From: an uncultured Pseudomonadota bacterium
Lineage (GTDB): Bacteria > Pseudomonadota > Gammaproteobacteria > Burkholderiales > Burkholderiaceae
Assembly (NCBI GenBank): GCA_946480245.1
Contig: CAMLIZ010000119.1
Location: forward strand, 1-14,176
Direction of reading: 5' to 3'
Length of the DNA: 14,176 nt
Each line of letters begins with the position of its first letter. The stretch's first letter is position 1. Positions 1-8,065 of the stretch are shown piece after piece. Made by a program: the position numbers and the translations under genes. The notes under the pieces are model-generated. The model was not told where the DNA came from. It saw only the letters and a list, made by a program, of their open reading frames with translations, and searched no databases.

Positions 1-215
1 TGCACGCCGTCGATCGTCGAGTACTCGTGTAGCACACCGGCGATCGTGACCTCGGTCGGCGCGTAACCCACCATCGACGACAACAGCACGCGGCGCAGCG
101 CGTTGCCCAGCGTATGGCCATAGCCACGCTCGAACGGCTCGAGCGTCACCTTGGCACGGTGGCCGCCCAGCGGCTCCACATTGATGGCTTTGGGTTTCAG
201 GAGATTGGTTTGCAT
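1..215 (-). CDS. rpoA: RNA polymerase alpha subunit, N-terminal part (partial)
   Basis: The alpha subunit dimer nucleates assembly of RNA polymerase, and its C-terminal domain binds promoter UP elements and activators. Only the first 71 codons are present; the gene runs off the left edge. The sequence starts [20 protein letters not shown] and contains [17 protein letters not shown] (32-48). Arg41-Arg42 there correspond to the E. coli Arg44-Arg45 pair, of which Arg45 is needed for assembly with beta. The ATG at 215 has AGGAA ten bases upstream. It is the fourth gene of the alpha operon here; rplQ would be expected next, outside the window. Confidence 0.98.
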   Translation of the reverse strand, partial: MQTNLLKPKAINVEPLGGHRAKVTLEPFERGYGHTLGNALRRVLLSSMVGYAPTEVTIAGVLHEYSTIDGV

Positions 216-370
216 TGAGTGATGTTCCTGTCAATACCCTCGGCTCGTTACACCGATAAGGCTGATGGACACGCCGGGCCGAAACCTGATCGCACCTGCG
301 CCCGGCATGCAGGAGCGATGAATGCGGCGACCGCGCAGGCCCGAAGGCCGACACGGGCACGAACGAAGGC
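216..370 (-). other. rpsD-rpoA intergenic stretch
   Basis: This 155-nt gap carries no gene and no convincing promoter. On the transcribed strand it contains a short GGCC-UUCG-GGCC hairpin (338-349) with a stable-type tetraloop but only four base pairs. The rpoA ribosome binding site AGGAA is at 225-229. Transcription of rpoA most likely reads through from rpsD. Confidence 0.4.
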
Positions 371-994
371 TTAGCGCGAGTACAACTCGACGATCAGCGA
401 TTCGTTGATCTCGGCGCCGAACTCGTCGCGGTCCGGCACCTTCTTGAACGTGCCTTCCAGCTTGGTGGCATCCACCTGCACCCAGGCCGGCAGCCCGATC
501 GACTCGGCCAGCTTCAGCGACTCGGTGACGCGCAGCTGCTTCTTGGCCTTTTCCCGCACGGCGACCAGGTCACCCGGCTTCACCAGATAGGAAGCGATGT
601 TCACCACCTCGCCGTTCACTGTGATGCCCTTGTGCGACACCAGCTGGCGCGCCTCGGCACGGGTAGAGCCGAAGCCCATCCGATACACCACGTTGTCCAG
701 GCGCGACTCGAGCAGTGCGAGCAGGTTGGAGCCGGTGTTGCCCTTGCGGCGCTCGGCTTCGGCGAAGTAACGGCGAAATTGGCGCTCCAGCACACCGTAC
801 ATGCGCTTGACCTTCTGCTTTTCGCGCAGTTGCAGGCCGAAGTCGCTGGTGCGCGAACCGGACGTGCGGCCGTGCTGGCCGGGCTTGCTGTCGAACTTCG
901 CCTTGTCGCTGATCGCGCGACGGGCGCTCTTCAGATAGAGATCGGTGCCTTCACGGCGGGCCAGCTTGGCCTTGGGTCCGAGATAACGTGCCAC
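371..994 (-). CDS. rpsD: 30S ribosomal protein S4 (zinc-free form), GTG start
   Basis: S4 initiates assembly of the 30S body, lines the mRNA entry tunnel with S3 and S5, and in E. coli represses the alpha operon. The product has 207 residues (206 in E. coli). The N-terminal domain has no zinc cysteines ([20 protein letters not shown]). The S4 RNA-binding domain follows with [34 protein letters not shown]. The end is [13 protein letters not shown]. The start is GTG at 994 with AAGGA (1004-1008) 9 nt upstream. The 208-nt structured gap before it suggests separate control of S4 level, and could be an autoregulatory target; that is inference only. Confidence 0.98.
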   Translation of the reverse strand: MARYLGPKAKLARREGTDLYLKSARRAISDKAKFDSKPGQHGRTSGSRTSDFGLQLREKQKVKRMYGVLERQFRRYFAEAERRKGNTGSNLLALLESRLDNVVYRMGFGSTRAEARQLVSHKGITVNGEVVNIASYLVKPGDLVAVREKAKKQLRVTESLKLAESIGLPAWVQVDATKLEGTFKKVPDRDEFGAEINESLIVELYSR

Positions 995-1087
995 TTTGAT
1001 GTGTCCTTGGTCAATCTGACGCGAGCCCGTCGGGGATCGCGCGAGCCTGGCGGGATGTTGTTGGGGCGCTCAGGCGGTGGGCTTGGG

Positions 1088-1107
1088 TGAAAGCTTCGCG
1101 GCTTTCA
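1088..1107 (-). repeat. Second hairpin in the rpsK-rpsD gap
   Basis: A 7-bp inverted repeat, TGAAAGC and GCTTTCA, with a 6-nt loop lies immediately after the stronger hairpin. It has no T-run of its own. Together the two form a tandem structure in the message about 95-150 nt before rpsD. The remaining sequence up to rpsD (995-1087) holds no gene; it contains a 7-base direct repeat, GCGAGCC, at 1021 and 1041. Confidence 0.35.
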
Positions 1108-1115
1108 GTAAAACC

Positions 1116-1142
1116 GCCGGGGGCACGCGCAGTGCCCCCGGC
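1116..1142 (-). terminator. 11-bp perfect hairpin with TTTT between rpsK and rpsD
   Basis: The arms GCCGGGGGCAC and GTGCCCCCGGC pair perfectly around a 5-nt loop. On the transcribed strand the stem is followed by GGTTTTACTG and preceded by an AAAAAG stretch. This is the best intrinsic-terminator-like structure in the window. It lies inside the alpha operon, so it would act as a partial terminator (attenuator) lowering rpsD and rpoA transcription. The GG before the T-run makes it imperfect. Confidence 0.55.
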
Positions 1143-1158
1143 GAGCGGGAAACTTTTT

Positions 1159-1164
1159 ATTGTA
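1159..1164 (-). promoter_or_regulatory. Possible -10 box ahead of rpsD
   Basis: The transcribed strand reads TACAAT, preceded by T and followed by an A-rich stretch, about 39 nt after the rpsK stop. It matches five of six -10 consensus bases, but there is no convincing -35 and no TGn extension. If active, it would start near 1152 and place the two hairpins downstream in an rpsD leader of about 158 nt. This is a weak call. Confidence 0.25.
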
Positions 1165-1202
1165 AGGCAGCGCGAATACGTGCGTCCGCCCGCAATAAAT
1201 CC

Positions 1203-1607
1203 TCAGATGCGGCGACGCTTCTGCGGCCGGCAACCGTTGTGCGGCACCGGGGTCACGTCGGAGATAGAGGTGATGCGGATGCCCAGCGACGCCAACGCGC
1301 GCACCGACGATTCGCGGCCGGGTCCGGGTCCCTTGATGCGCACGTCCAGGTTCTTGATGCCCTGCTCCTGCGCCGCACGGCCCGCCATCTCGGCAGCCAC
1401 CTGGGCCGCGAACGGCGTCGACTTGCGCGAGCCCTTGAAGCCCTGGCCACCGCTGGACGCCCACGCAAGCGCGCCACCCTGGCGGTCGGTGATCGTGATG
1501 ATGGTGTTGTTGAACGACGCGTGCACGTGCGCAATGCCGTCCGCCACGTTCTTGCGGATCTTCTTGCTGACGCGACGCGCGGCGTTGTTGGTAGGTGCCT
1601 TAGCCAT
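1203..1607 (-). CDS. rpsK: 30S ribosomal protein S11
   Basis: S11 is on the platform of the 30S subunit, beside the E-site codon and S18/S21. The product has 134 residues (129 in E. coli). It starts [21 protein letters not shown] and contains [43 protein letters not shown]. The end [12 protein letters not shown] keeps Asn124-Gly125, which aligns with the E. coli Asn119-Gly pair converted to isoaspartate. It follows rpsM after 33 nt. Unlike the standard tight rpsK-rpsD junction, 208 nt with a strong hairpin separates it from rpsD. Confidence 0.99.
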   Translation of the reverse strand: MAKAPTNNAARRVSKKIRKNVADGIAHVHASFNNTIITITDRQGGALAWASSGGQGFKGSRKSTPFAAQVAAEMAGRAAQEQGIKNLDVRIKGPGPGRESSVRALASLGIRITSISDVTPVPHNGCRPQKRRRI

Positions 1608-1640
1608 GTGAGCTTTCTTTCAATACGTCCGGACGCAGGA

Positions 1641-2003
1641 TCACTTCTTGACCGCGCCGGACTTGCGCGGACCCTTGCGGGTGCGGGCATTGGTGCGAGT
1701 GCGCTGCCCGCGCACTGGCAGGCCCCGGCGATGACGCATGCCGCGGTAGCAGCCGAGGTCCATCAGGCGCTTGATGTTGATCGACATCTCGCGGCGCAGG
1801 TCACCCTCGATCGTCATGCGACCCACTTCCTCGCGGATCTTCTCCAGATCCGTGTCCGTCAGGTCCTTGATCTTCTTCTCATACGGAATGCCGCAGGATT
1901 CGCAGATCTTCTGTGCGGTCGAACGGCCGATGCCGTAGATCGCGGTCAGGCCGATCTCCGCATGCTTGTGCGGCGGAATGTTGATACCAGCAATACGTGC
2001 CAT
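1641..2003 (-). CDS. rpsM: 30S ribosomal protein S13
   Basis: S13 is in the 30S head, where it contacts the P-site tRNA and forms bridges with L5 and L31. The product has 120 residues (118 in E. coli). It starts [26 protein letters not shown], carries the helix-two-turn-helix region, and ends in the basic tail [30 protein letters not shown]. It is the first gene of the alpha operon. The gap from rpmJ is only 36 nt, so there is little room for the S4-binding pseudoknot leader that precedes rpsM in E. coli. Transcription most likely continues from the spc operon. Confidence 0.99.
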   Translation of the reverse strand: MARIAGINIPPHKHAEIGLTAIYGIGRSTAQKICESCGIPYEKKIKDLTDTDLEKIREEVGRMTIEGDLRREMSINIKRLMDLGCYRGMRHRRGLPVRGQRTRTNARTRKGPRKSGAVKK

Positions 2004-2039
2004 GGGTGTCCTCTATTCGCTTCTAGCGCCTGCTGCAGG

Positions 2040-2153
2040 TCAACCCTGGCGCTGCTTGTGCCGCGGATCGGTGCAGATCACGCGCACCACACCATTGCGG
2101 CGGATGATCTTGCAGTTGCGGCACATCTTCTTGACCGATGCTGAAACTTTCAT
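2040..2153 (-). CDS. rpmJ: 50S ribosomal protein L36 (zinc-binding form)
   Basis: L36 is the smallest ribosomal protein and stabilises the 23S rRNA region around helices 42, 89 and 97. The product has 37 residues, starting [20 protein letters not shown] and ending DPRHKQRQG. It keeps the zinc ribbon residues Cys11, Cys14, Cys27 and His32, so it is the C+ type that needs zinc; a zinc-free paralogue elsewhere would be expected only if the species manages zinc starvation that way. The ATG at 2153 has AAGGAG (2160-2165). It is the last gene before the alpha operon, 36 nt upstream of rpsM. Confidence 0.98.
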   Translation of the reverse strand: MKVSASVKKMCRNCKIIRRNGVVRVICTDPRHKQRQG

Positions 2154-2171
2154 GGTCTTCTCCTTGTTCGC

Positions 2172-2390
2172 TCACTTCGCGCGGAACACGATGCGAGCGC
2201 GCGTCAAATCGTAGGGGGTCAGCTCGACGGTGACCTTGTCGCCCGGAAGAATGCGGATGTAGTGCATCCGCATCTTTCCGGAAATATGGCCGAGAACCAC
2301 GTGGCCGTTTTCCAGCTTGACCCGAAAGGTGGCGTTCGGCAGGTTCTCCAGGATCTCGCCCTGCATCTGGATGACATCGTCTTTCGACAT
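2172..2390 (-). CDS. infA: Translation initiation factor IF-1
   Basis: IF-1 is an OB-fold protein that binds the A site of the 30S subunit and assists IF-2 and IF-3 in initiation. The product has 72 residues, the exact family length. It contains [41 protein letters not shown] and the [15 protein letters not shown] end. In E. coli infA lies elsewhere; here it sits between secY and rpmJ, as in many betaproteobacteria and Gram-positive bacteria. It is 7 nt after secY, so it is transcribed with the spc operon. Many Burkholderiales carry a second infA copy elsewhere, which this window cannot show. Confidence 0.98.
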   Translation of the reverse strand: MSKDDVIQMQGEILENLPNATFRVKLENGHVVLGHISGKMRMHYIRILPGDKVTVELTPYDLTRARIVFRAK

Positions 2391-2397
2391 CTCAGCC

Positions 2398-3708
2398 TCA
2401 GCCTGCCTTGAAGTTCGCCTTCTTCAACAGCGACTCGTACTGCTGGCTCATCACATAAGACTGCACCTGCGCCCAGAAATCCATCGTCACCACCACGATG
2501 ATCAACAGCGAGGTACCGCCAAAGTAGAACGGAACGTTGTACTTCAGCACCAGGAACTCCGGCAGCAGACACACCAGCGTGATGTAGACGGCACCGGCCA
2601 GCGTCAGGCGCGACAGAATCTTGTCGATGTAGCGCGCCGTCTGGTCACCGGGACGAATGCCGGGGATGAACGCGCCGCTCTTCTTCAAGTTGTCCGCGGT
2701 CTCGCGGCTGTTGAACACAAGCGCCGTGTAGAAGAAGCAGAAGAACACGATCATCGCTGCATACAACAGCACGTAGATCGGCTGTCCCGGCGACAGTGCG
2801 CCGGAAATGTCCTTCAGCCAGCGCAACCCTTCGCTCGTGGCGAACCAGCCCACTATCGTGGCGGGCAGCAGAATGATCGATGAGGCGAAGATCGGCGGAA
2901 TCACGCCCGACATGTTCAACTTCAGCGGCAGATGCGACGACTGACCGCCGTAGACCTTGTTGCCCACCTGTCGCTTGGCGTAGTTCACGAGGATCTTGCG
3001 TTGGCCGCGCTCGACGAACACCACCGCAAACGTCACGGCAACGACCAGCGCCACGACGATCAGCGCAGAAATGATGCTCATCGCGCCGGTATTGACGAGT
3101 TCCAGCAAGCCGCCGATCGCGCGCGGCAATCCGGCCGCAATACCCGCGAATATCAGGATCGAGATACCGTTGCCGAGCCCGCGCTCCGTGATCTGCTCAC
3201 CAAGCCACATCAGGAACATCGTGCCAGCCACCAAGCTCACCACCGCTGTCATGCGGAAGCCAAAGCCGGGATTGATGACCAGACCCTGCGAACCCTCGAG
3301 CGCGAGGGCGATGCCCAGCGACTGGAAGATGGCCAACAACAGGGTGCCGTAGCGCGTGTACTGCGTGATCTTGCGACGACCCGACTCGCCTTCCTTCTTC
3401 AGCGCCTCGAGCGACGGCACCACATAGCTCATCAGCTGCATGATGATCGACGCCGAGATGTACGGCATGATGCCCAGCGCGAACACCGTGAAGCGCGACA
3501 GCGCACCGCCGGAGAACATGTTCGCCAGTCCGAGAAAGCCACCACTTTGCCGGCTGAAGAACTGCTGCAGCGCGTTTGGATCGATTCCCGGCACCGGAAT
3601 GTGCGCACCGATGCGATAGACCACGAGGGCCAGCAGCAAGAAGACGAGCCGGCGACGCAGGTCACCGAACTTGCCGCTCTTGGCCAGCTGATTCGCGTTG
3701 GTTGCCAC
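2398..3708 (-). CDS. secY: Protein translocase subunit SecY, GTG start
   Basis: SecY forms the protein-conducting channel of the SecYEG translocon in the inner membrane, working with SecA and with ribosomes. The product has 436 residues (443 in E. coli) with ten predicted membrane segments, the first at about 20-38 and the last at about 397-417. The plug and lateral gate region follows [13 protein letters not shown]. The cytosolic C5 loop [19 protein letters not shown] (344-362) carries Arg352, which aligns with the E. coli Arg357 needed for SecA activity. The start is read as GTG at 3708 ([20 protein letters not shown]), which matches the family. The upstream reading to 3771 overlaps rplO by 47 bases and its extra residues are not SecY-like. 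infA follows after 7 nt. Confidence 0.98.
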   Translation of the reverse strand: MATNANQLAKSGKFGDLRRRLVFLLLALVVYRIGAHIPVPGIDPNALQQFFSRQSGGFLGLANMFSGGALSRFTVFALGIMPYISASIIMQLMSYVVPSLEALKKEGESGRRKITQYTRYGTLLLAIFQSLGIALALEGSQGLVINPGFGFRMTAVVSLVAGTMFLMWLGEQITERGLGNGISILIFAGIAAGLPRAIGGLLELVNTGAMSIISALIVVALVVAVTFAVVFVERGQRKILVNYAKRQVGNKVYGGQSSHLPLKLNMSGVIPPIFASSIILLPATIVGWFATSEGLRWLKDISGALSPGQPIYVLLYAAMIVFFCFFYTALVFNSRETADNLKKSGAFIPGIRPGDQTARYIDKILSRLTLAGAVYITLVCLLPEFLVLKYNVPFYFGGTSLLIIVVVTMDFWAQVQSYVMSQQYESLLKKANFKAG

Positions 3709-3724
3709 GAAGGGTATGCCTCGA

Positions 3725-4159
3725 TCAGGCGCCGACCGAGCCGCCCGCGGCTTCGATGGCTGCCTTGGCACCTGCGGTCGCGCCGATGCCCTTGAGCACG
3801 ACCTTCGCGGTCAACTCGCCGGACTTGATCACCTTCACGATCTTGGCGAGTTCACCCACCAACCCCGCTTGCTTCAGCGCGAGCAGATCCACTTCGGCAG
3901 CACCGAGTTTCTGCAGATCAGCCAGCGTGACTTCAGCGTTGTACTTGAGCGAAGCAGACTTGAAGCCGCGCTTAGGCAGGCGGCGTTGCAGCGGCATCTG
4001 ACCGCCTTCGAAGCCAACCTTGTGAAAACCGCCGGCCCGCGACTTCTGGCCTTTGTGGCCACGACCCGCCGTCTTGCCCAGGCCCGAACCGATGCCGCGG
4101 CCGACGCGCCGCTTGGCATGCTTGGCGCCGGACGCCGGCTTGAGGGTGTTCAGTTCCAT
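3725..4159 (-). CDS. rplO: 50S ribosomal protein L15
   Basis: L15 is a late-stage 50S assembly protein with an extended N-terminal arm that threads into 23S rRNA. The product has 144 residues, the same as E. coli. The Gly/Lys/Arg-rich arm is obvious: [42 protein letters not shown] (residues 2-43), followed by [20 protein letters not shown]. The C-terminal globular domain has [22 protein letters not shown] and ends [15 protein letters not shown]. It lies between rpmD and secY, and the secY start is 16 nt after its stop. Confidence 0.99.
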   Translation of the reverse strand: MELNTLKPASGAKHAKRRVGRGIGSGLGKTAGRGHKGQKSRAGGFHKVGFEGGQMPLQRRLPKRGFKSASLKYNAEVTLADLQKLGAAEVDLLALKQAGLVGELAKIVKVIKSGELTAKVVLKGIGATAGAKAAIEAAGGSVGA

Positions 4160-4185
4160 GTTCTTTCCTTGGATCGCGCCGACGC

Positions 4186-4371
4186 TCAGAGCACCAGCAC
4201 GAGGTAGGAGATCTTGTTGATCATGCCGCGTACCGCCGGTGTGTCCTCGAGTTCGGACACGCTGTTGACCTTGCGCAGGCCCAGGCCCCGCACGGTATCG
4301 CGATGCGACTGCTGGGTGCCGATCGGGCTGCGAACCAGCTTGACCTTCAGGGTTTTCTTTGCATCAGCCAT
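4186..4371 (-). CDS. rpmD: 50S ribosomal protein L30
   Basis: L30 is a small ferredoxin-like protein on the large subunit near 5S rRNA, common but not universal in bacteria. The product has 61 residues (59 in E. coli) with [32 protein letters not shown] and the conserved end [18 protein letters not shown]. The start is the ATG at 4371 ([10 protein letters not shown]), in the 16-nt interval rhythm after rpsE. An in-frame reading back to 4506 overlaps rpsE and lacks conserved sequence, so it was rejected. rplO starts 26 nt downstream. Confidence 0.98.
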   Translation of the reverse strand: MADAKKTLKVKLVRSPIGTQQSHRDTVRGLGLRKVNSVSELEDTPAVRGMINKISYLVLVL

Positions 4372-4387
4372 CTTGGACTCCGGACGG

Positions 4388-4906
4388 TCAGCCGAGGATC
4401 TCTTCGACCGTCTTGCCACGCTTGGCAGCCACTTCCGCGGCGGTGGTCGAGTGCTTGAGTGCGTCCAGCGTGGCGCGCACCATGTTGTAAGGGTTGGTCG
4501 AGCCAAGGCTCTTGGCCACGATGTCGGTCACGCCCATCACCTCGAACACCGCGCGCATCGGACCACCAGCGATGATGCCGTCACCGGCCTTGGCCGGTGC
4601 CATCAGCACCTTGGCAGCGCCGTGCTGGCCGCGCACGTTGTGGTGGATGGTGCCGTTCTTCAGCTGCACCTTGAACATATTGCGGCGGGCCGCTTCCATC
4701 GCCTTCTGCACGGCCACGGGCACTTCCTTGGCCTTGCCCTTGCCCATGCCGATGCGGCCGTCGCCGTCGCCCACCACGGTCAAGGCGGCGAAGCTGAGGG
4801 TGCGACCACCCTTCACAACCTTCGTCACGCGGTTGACCGCGATCATCTTTTCCTTCAGGCCGTCGTCATTGCCTTCGGTCTGAGCGCGTGCTTGAAACTT
4901 TGCCAT
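4388..4906 (-). CDS. rpsE: 30S ribosomal protein S5
   Basis: S5 works at the mRNA entry side of the 30S subunit with S3 and S4, and influences decoding accuracy. The product has 172 residues (167 in E. coli). The N-terminal dsRBD-like domain contains the [12 protein letters not shown] loop (about 24-35), the place where spectinomycin-resistance changes occur in other bacteria; it appears unaltered. [19 protein letters not shown] and the C-terminal half with [24 protein letters not shown] complete the family pattern. The ATG at 4906 follows a short gap after rplR and has an AAGGA ribosome binding site. Confidence 0.99.
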   Translation of the reverse strand: MAKFQARAQTEGNDDGLKEKMIAVNRVTKVVKGGRTLSFAALTVVGDGDGRIGMGKGKAKEVPVAVQKAMEAARRNMFKVQLKNGTIHHNVRGQHGAAKVLMAPAKAGDGIIAGGPMRAVFEVMGVTDIVAKSLGSTNPYNMVRATLDALKHSTTAAEVAAKRGKTVEEILG

Positions 4907-4922
4907 GTCGTATTCCTTGCGA

Positions 4923-5294
4923 TCAGAACTGCAGGCCCGCTTCGCGCGCAGCCTCGGCCAACGCCTTCACGCGGCCGTGGTACGCGAACCCCGCGCGGTC
5001 GAACGCCACCTTCTCGATGCCGGCGGCTTTTGCCTTTTCGGCAATGCGGCGGCCAATGATGGCGGCGGCCTCGCTGTTGCCGCCCTTGCCCGCAGCGCCC
5101 AGCTGTGCGCGCACCTCCTTCTCCACGGTAGAGGCGGAGGCGAGAACGCGTGTGCCGTCCTCGGAGACCAAGTTGGCGTAGATGTGCAGGTTCGAGCGGA
5201 ACACCGTCAGCCGCGCCACGCGCTGCTTGGCGATGCGCGCACGGGTCTGACGCGAGCGGCGGATGCGTTGATCCTTCTTGTTCAGAGTCGTCAT
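4923..5294 (-). CDS. rplR: 50S ribosomal protein L18
   Basis: L18 binds 5S rRNA and, with L5 and L25, attaches it to the central protuberance. The product has 123 residues (117 in E. coli). The basic N-terminus [18 protein letters not shown] is typical and is normally disordered until bound. The core follows with [29 protein letters not shown] and the conserved [26 protein letters not shown] end. It lies between rplF and rpsE with short gaps of 11 and 16 nt, as in the standard spc operon. Confidence 0.99.
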   Translation of the reverse strand: MTTLNKKDQRIRRSRQTRARIAKQRVARLTVFRSNLHIYANLVSEDGTRVLASASTVEKEVRAQLGAAGKGGNSEAAAIIGRRIAEKAKAAGIEKVAFDRAGFAYHGRVKALAEAAREAGLQF

Positions 5295-5305
5295 GCTGCC
5301 ACTCC

Positions 5306-5839
5306 TTACTTCTTCTTGGTCTCTTTGAGGACCACGCGCTCGTCGGCGTAGCGGATGCCCTTGCCCTTGTAGGGCTCGGGCGGACGGATGGCGCGCACTT
5401 CGGCCGCGATCTGGCCCACCGCCTGCCGGTCGGCACCCTTGATCAGGATCTCGGTTTGCGTCGGCGTCTGGACCGTGATGCCCGCTGGCATATCCTTCAC
5501 CACCGGATGCGAGAACCCGATCTGCAGATTGAGCTTCTGGCCCTGTGCCTGGGCACGGAAACCCACGCCCACCAAGTTCAACTTCCGCTCGAAGCCCTTG
5601 GTCACACCGTTGACCATGTTGGCAACAAGCGCGCGCATCGTGCCGCTCATCGCGTCGGCCTCGGTCGACTCATTGGCCGGCGCGAACGTGAGCGCTGCGC
5701 CTTCTTTCTTGACAGTGACCAGTCCGTGCACCGGGCGCGCCAGCGTGCCCTGAGGGCCCTTGACGCTGATAAGGTCGGCGGTGATCGCCACGTCCACGCC
5801 TTGCGGGACGGTGATCGGCATTTTTCCAACGCGGGACAT
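5306..5839 (-). CDS. rplF: 50S ribosomal protein L6
   Basis: L6 has two repeated RNA-binding domains and lies near the sarcin-ricin loop and the factor binding site of the large subunit. The product has 177 residues, the same as E. coli. It starts [17 protein letters not shown]. The second domain contains [23 protein letters not shown] and the conserved end [27 protein letters not shown], the part that contacts 23S rRNA. Gentamicin-resistance changes in other bacteria lie in this C-terminal region; nothing abnormal is seen here. It sits 14 nt after rpsH and 11 nt before rplR. Confidence 0.99.
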   Translation of the reverse strand: MSRVGKMPITVPQGVDVAITADLISVKGPQGTLARPVHGLVTVKKEGAALTFAPANESTEADAMSGTMRALVANMVNGVTKGFERKLNLVGVGFRAQAQGQKLNLQIGFSHPVVKDMPAGITVQTPTQTEILIKGADRQAVGQIAAEVRAIRPPEPYKGKGIRYADERVVLKETKKK

Positions 5840-5853
5840 TTGCGGTTCTCCGA

Positions 5854-6246
5854 TCAGGCGACGTAGCAGAGCACTTCGCCGCCGATACCGGCTTGGCGCG
5901 CCTTGCGGTCGGTCATCACGCCCTTCGGCGTCGTGACGATCGCCACGCCCAGCCCATTCATGACGGACGGGATATCGTGACGGCCCTTGTAGATACGCAG
6001 GCCAGGACGGCTCACGCGCTCAATGCGCTCGATGACCGGACGGCCGGCGTAGTACTTCAGCGCGATTTCGAGCTCCGGCTTGGCTTCGCCACGGATCGCG
6101 AAGTCATCGATGTAGCCCTCGTCCTTCAGGACCTGGGCAATCGCCGCCTTCAGCTTGGACGAAGGCATCGTCACGCTGGCCTTTTCGACCATCTGTGCGT
6201 TGCGGATGCGCGTCAGCATATCGGCGATGGGATCACTCATGCTCAT
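5854..6246 (-). CDS. rpsH: 30S ribosomal protein S8
   Basis: S8 is a primary binder of the central domain of 16S rRNA, at helix 21. In E. coli it also represses translation of the spc operon. The product has 130 residues and the usual landmarks: [14 protein letters not shown] at the start, KALKYY-type central segment ([14 protein letters not shown]), [41 protein letters not shown] and the [11 protein letters not shown] end. There are two near ATGs; 6246 is preferred because AAGGAG (6254-6259) lies 7 nt upstream, against 13 nt for the second at 6240. rplF follows after 14 nt. Confidence 0.99.
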   Translation of the reverse strand: MSMSDPIADMLTRIRNAQMVEKASVTMPSSKLKAAIAQVLKDEGYIDDFAIRGEAKPELEIALKYYAGRPVIERIERVSRPGLRIYKGRHDIPSVMNGLGVAIVTTPKGVMTDRKARQAGIGGEVLCYVA

Positions 6247-6264
6247 TGCGTAACTCCTTGCCGA

Positions 6265-6570
6265 TTACCAGCTGGCCTTGACCACGCCGGGAATGTCGCC
6301 CTTGAAGGCGAGTTCGCGGATCTTGTTGCGGGCGAGACCGAACTTGCGGAACGTGCCGCGGGGACGGCCGGTCAGCTCGCAACGATTGCGCAGGCGGGTC
6401 GGGTTGGCATTGCGGGGCAGCTTCTGCAGTTCGAGGCGGGCCGCGTAACGCTCTTCTTCCGAGCGTTTGAAGTCGTCGATGATCGACTTCAGTTCGGCAT
6501 ACTTCTTGGCGTACTTCGCGACCAGCGCTTCGCGCTTGGCTTCACGTTGCTTGAGGGACAGTTTGGCCAC
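6265..6570 (-). CDS. rpsN: 30S ribosomal protein S14 (long, zinc-free form), GTG start
   Basis: S14 binds in the 30S head near S10 and S3. The product has 101 residues, the length of the zinc-independent form. The zinc ribbon of the short form is absent, leaving a single cysteine in [11 protein letters not shown] before [15 protein letters not shown] and the IPGVVKASW end. The start is read as GTG at 6570 ([14 protein letters not shown]) because GAGGTG (6575-6580) lies 4 nt upstream and overlaps the rplE stop. Continuing to 6624 would only add sequence overlapping rplE. Use of GTG together with a tightly coupled site may set its translation relative to rplE. Confidence 0.98.
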   Translation of the reverse strand: MAKLSLKQREAKREALVAKYAKKYAELKSIIDDFKRSEEERYAARLELQKLPRNANPTRLRNRCELTGRPRGTFRKFGLARNKIRELAFKGDIPGVVKASW

Positions 6571-6578
6571 AGGGCACC

Positions 6579-7139
6579 TCAGTTCTTGAACGGGAAGCGG
6601 AACGCGGCGAGCAGCGCCTTGCATTCCTCGTCGTTCTTCGCTGTCGTCGTGATGCTGATGTTCAGACCACGCAGCGCGTCGACCTTGTCGTACTCGATCT
6701 CGGGGAAGATGATCTGCTCTTTCACCCCGATGTTGTAATTGCCGCGGCCATCGAACGAACGGCCCGAGATACCACGGAAATCACGCACGCGCGGCAGCGC
6801 GATCGTCACGAAGCGGTCCAGGAACTCGTACATGCGGTTGCCGCGCAGCGTCACCATGCAGCCGATCGGCACACCATCGCGGATCTTGAAGCCGGCAATC
6901 GCCTTCTTGCTCTTCGTGACCACGGGCTTCTGACCGGCGATCTTGGTAAGGTCGCCAACGGCGTTGTCCATCACCTTCTTGTCCGACACCGCCTCGCTGA
7001 CGCCCATGTTGAGCGTGATCTTGGTAATGCGCGGCACCTGCATGACGGACTTGAAGCCAAACTGCTTCATCAGGTCGGCCATCACCTTCTCGCGGTAGAA
7101 GGTCTGCAGGCGCGGTGCATTCTGTTGGGTTTGAGCCAT
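6579..7139 (-). CDS. rplE: 50S ribosomal protein L5
   Basis: L5 binds 5S rRNA with L18 and contacts the P-site tRNA elbow at the top of the large subunit. The product has 186 residues (179 in E. coli), starting [19 protein letters not shown]. Landmarks are [40 protein letters not shown], the [30 protein letters not shown] segment and the [22 protein letters not shown] end. The ATG at 7139 was chosen because of the GAGGTGA just upstream. The longer reading to 7202 overlaps rplX. In E. coli, S8 represses the spc operon at this junction; no clear copy of that RNA site was identified here. Confidence 0.99.
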   Translation of the reverse strand: MAQTQQNAPRLQTFYREKVMADLMKQFGFKSVMQVPRITKITLNMGVSEAVSDKKVMDNAVGDLTKIAGQKPVVTKSKKAIAGFKIRDGVPIGCMVTLRGNRMYEFLDRFVTIALPRVRDFRGISGRSFDGRGNYNIGVKEQIIFPEIEYDKVDALRGLNISITTTAKNDEECKALLAAFRFPFKN

Positions 7140-7149
7140 GTCGGTCACC

Positions 7150-7467
7150 TCAGGCCTTGATCTCTTCGCCGCTGGACTTGAAGACGCGCACCTTCTTACC
7201 ATCGGCCAGCAACTTCACACCCACCCGATCGGCCTTGCCGCTTGCAGGATTGAAGATCGCCACATTGGACTGATGGATCGGCATCGTCTTGTCGACGACG
7301 CCGCCGGTCGTGCCCTTCATCGGGTTCGGCTTCACGTGCTTCTTCACGACGTTGATGCCGTCGACCACCACGTGGTCAGCATCCACGCGCGCCGCCACGG
7401 TGCCGCGCTTACCCTTGTCGCGGCCGGTCAGCACGATGACCTGGTCGCCCTTGCGAATCTTGTTCAT
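7150..7467 (-). CDS. rplX: 50S ribosomal protein L24
   Basis: L24 is one of the two initiator proteins of 50S assembly and later sits near the tunnel exit. The product has 105 residues (104 in E. coli). The KOW motif region is clear at the start, [24 protein letters not shown], followed by [30 protein letters not shown]. The ATG at 7467 is preceded by a GGAAGG ribosome binding sequence; an in-frame extension to 7518 would run into rplN and adds no conserved sequence. The rplE ribosome binding site GAGGTGA (7145-7151) overlaps the stop codon of this gene, suggesting coupled translation. Confidence 0.99.
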   Translation of the reverse strand: MNKIRKGDQVIVLTGRDKGKRGTVAARVDADHVVVDGINVVKKHVKPNPMKGTTGGVVDKTMPIHQSNVAIFNPASGKADRVGVKLLADGKKVRVFKSSGEEIKA

Positions 7468-7498
7468 GATTGGTCCTTCCAGCGTTCCCGAGCGACGC

Positions 7499-7867
7499 TC
7501 AGAGAACTTCAGGCGCAAGCGACACGATCTTCATGAAGCGCTCGGTGCGCAGTTCGCGCGTTACCGGGCCGAAGATGCGCGTGCCGATCGGCTCGAGCTT
7601 GGCGTTGAGAAGCACGGCGGCATTGCCGTCGAACTTGATCAGCGAGCCGTCCTGGCGGCGCACACCCTTGGCAGTGCGAACGACGACGGCGTTGTAGATT
7701 TCGCCCTTCTTCACGCGACCACGCGGAGCGGCTTCCTTGATGCTGACCTTGATGACGTCGCCGATGCCGGCGTAGCGCCGCTTGGAGCCGCCCAGCACCT
7801 TGATGCACATGACGGACTTGGCACCAGTGTTGTCCGCGACGTCGAGCCGCGATTGCATTTGAATCAT
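7499..7867 (-). CDS. rplN: 50S ribosomal protein L14
   Basis: L14 is a beta-barrel protein at the subunit interface. It forms bridge B8 with 16S rRNA and is the docking site of the silencing factor RsfS. The product has 122 residues, almost exactly the usual length. It starts [28 protein letters not shown] and ends with the conserved [19 protein letters not shown]. The ATG at 7867 has GGGGA six bases upstream; a longer reading to 7906 lacks conserved residues and is rejected. It is the first gene of the spc operon, with a promoter candidate about 170 nt upstream, and rplX begins 31 nt after it. Confidence 0.99.
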   Translation of the reverse strand: MIQMQSRLDVADNTGAKSVMCIKVLGGSKRRYAGIGDVIKVSIKEAAPRGRVKKGEIYNAVVVRTAKGVRRQDGSLIKFDGNAAVLLNAKLEPIGTRIFGPVTRELRTERFMKIVSLAPEVL

Positions 7868-8029
7868 GTTCAGTCCCCAACTTCTCCCGTTCCGCGCCGC
7901 CACCATGGCAACGCAAGACCGGTCAGTCTTGGGCCCGCCGCCTGCCGCAAATGCTGCAGACGTTTGGGCTGAAACCGACTCCGTGCGCCGGAACCGCTAA
8001 AGACTGTCCCGGCCGGGATTTCGGCGAAG
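7868..8029 (-). promoter_or_regulatory. Leader of the rplN transcript
   Basis: The gap between the predicted transcription start and rplN carries no gene. It contains a perfect 12-base palindrome, TCCCGGCCGGGA (8007-8018), just after the start, and a hairpin with CAAGAC and GTCTTG arms (7914-7919 and 7926-7931, 6-nt loop). The rplN ribosome binding site GGGGA is at 7874-7878. A leader this long in a ribosomal operon could hold a regulatory target, but no known leader motif was recognised. Confidence 0.35.
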
Positions 8030-8035
8030 TCCGCT

Positions 8036-8065
8036 AGTATGCGGGAACACCCGAAGCACTGTCAA
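8036..8065 (-). promoter_or_regulatory. Sigma-70 promoter candidate for the spc operon
   Basis: On the transcribed strand a perfect TTGACA (8060-8065) is followed by an 18-bp spacer and CATACT (8036-8041), which matches four of six -10 consensus bases. The start would fall near 8029, giving a leader of about 160 nt before rplN. In E. coli the spc promoter also lies just upstream of rplN, so the position fits. Function is inferred from sequence only. Confidence 0.6.

Noticed and set aside
338..349. GGCC-UUCG-GGCC hairpin as a terminator before rpoA
   Set aside because: The stem is only four base pairs and has no T-run, so it is not enough for termination.
3709..3771. SecY starting at 3771
   Set aside because: This start overlaps rplO by 47 bases and adds residues unlike SecY. 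The GTG at 3708 begins the family-typical [19 protein letters not shown].
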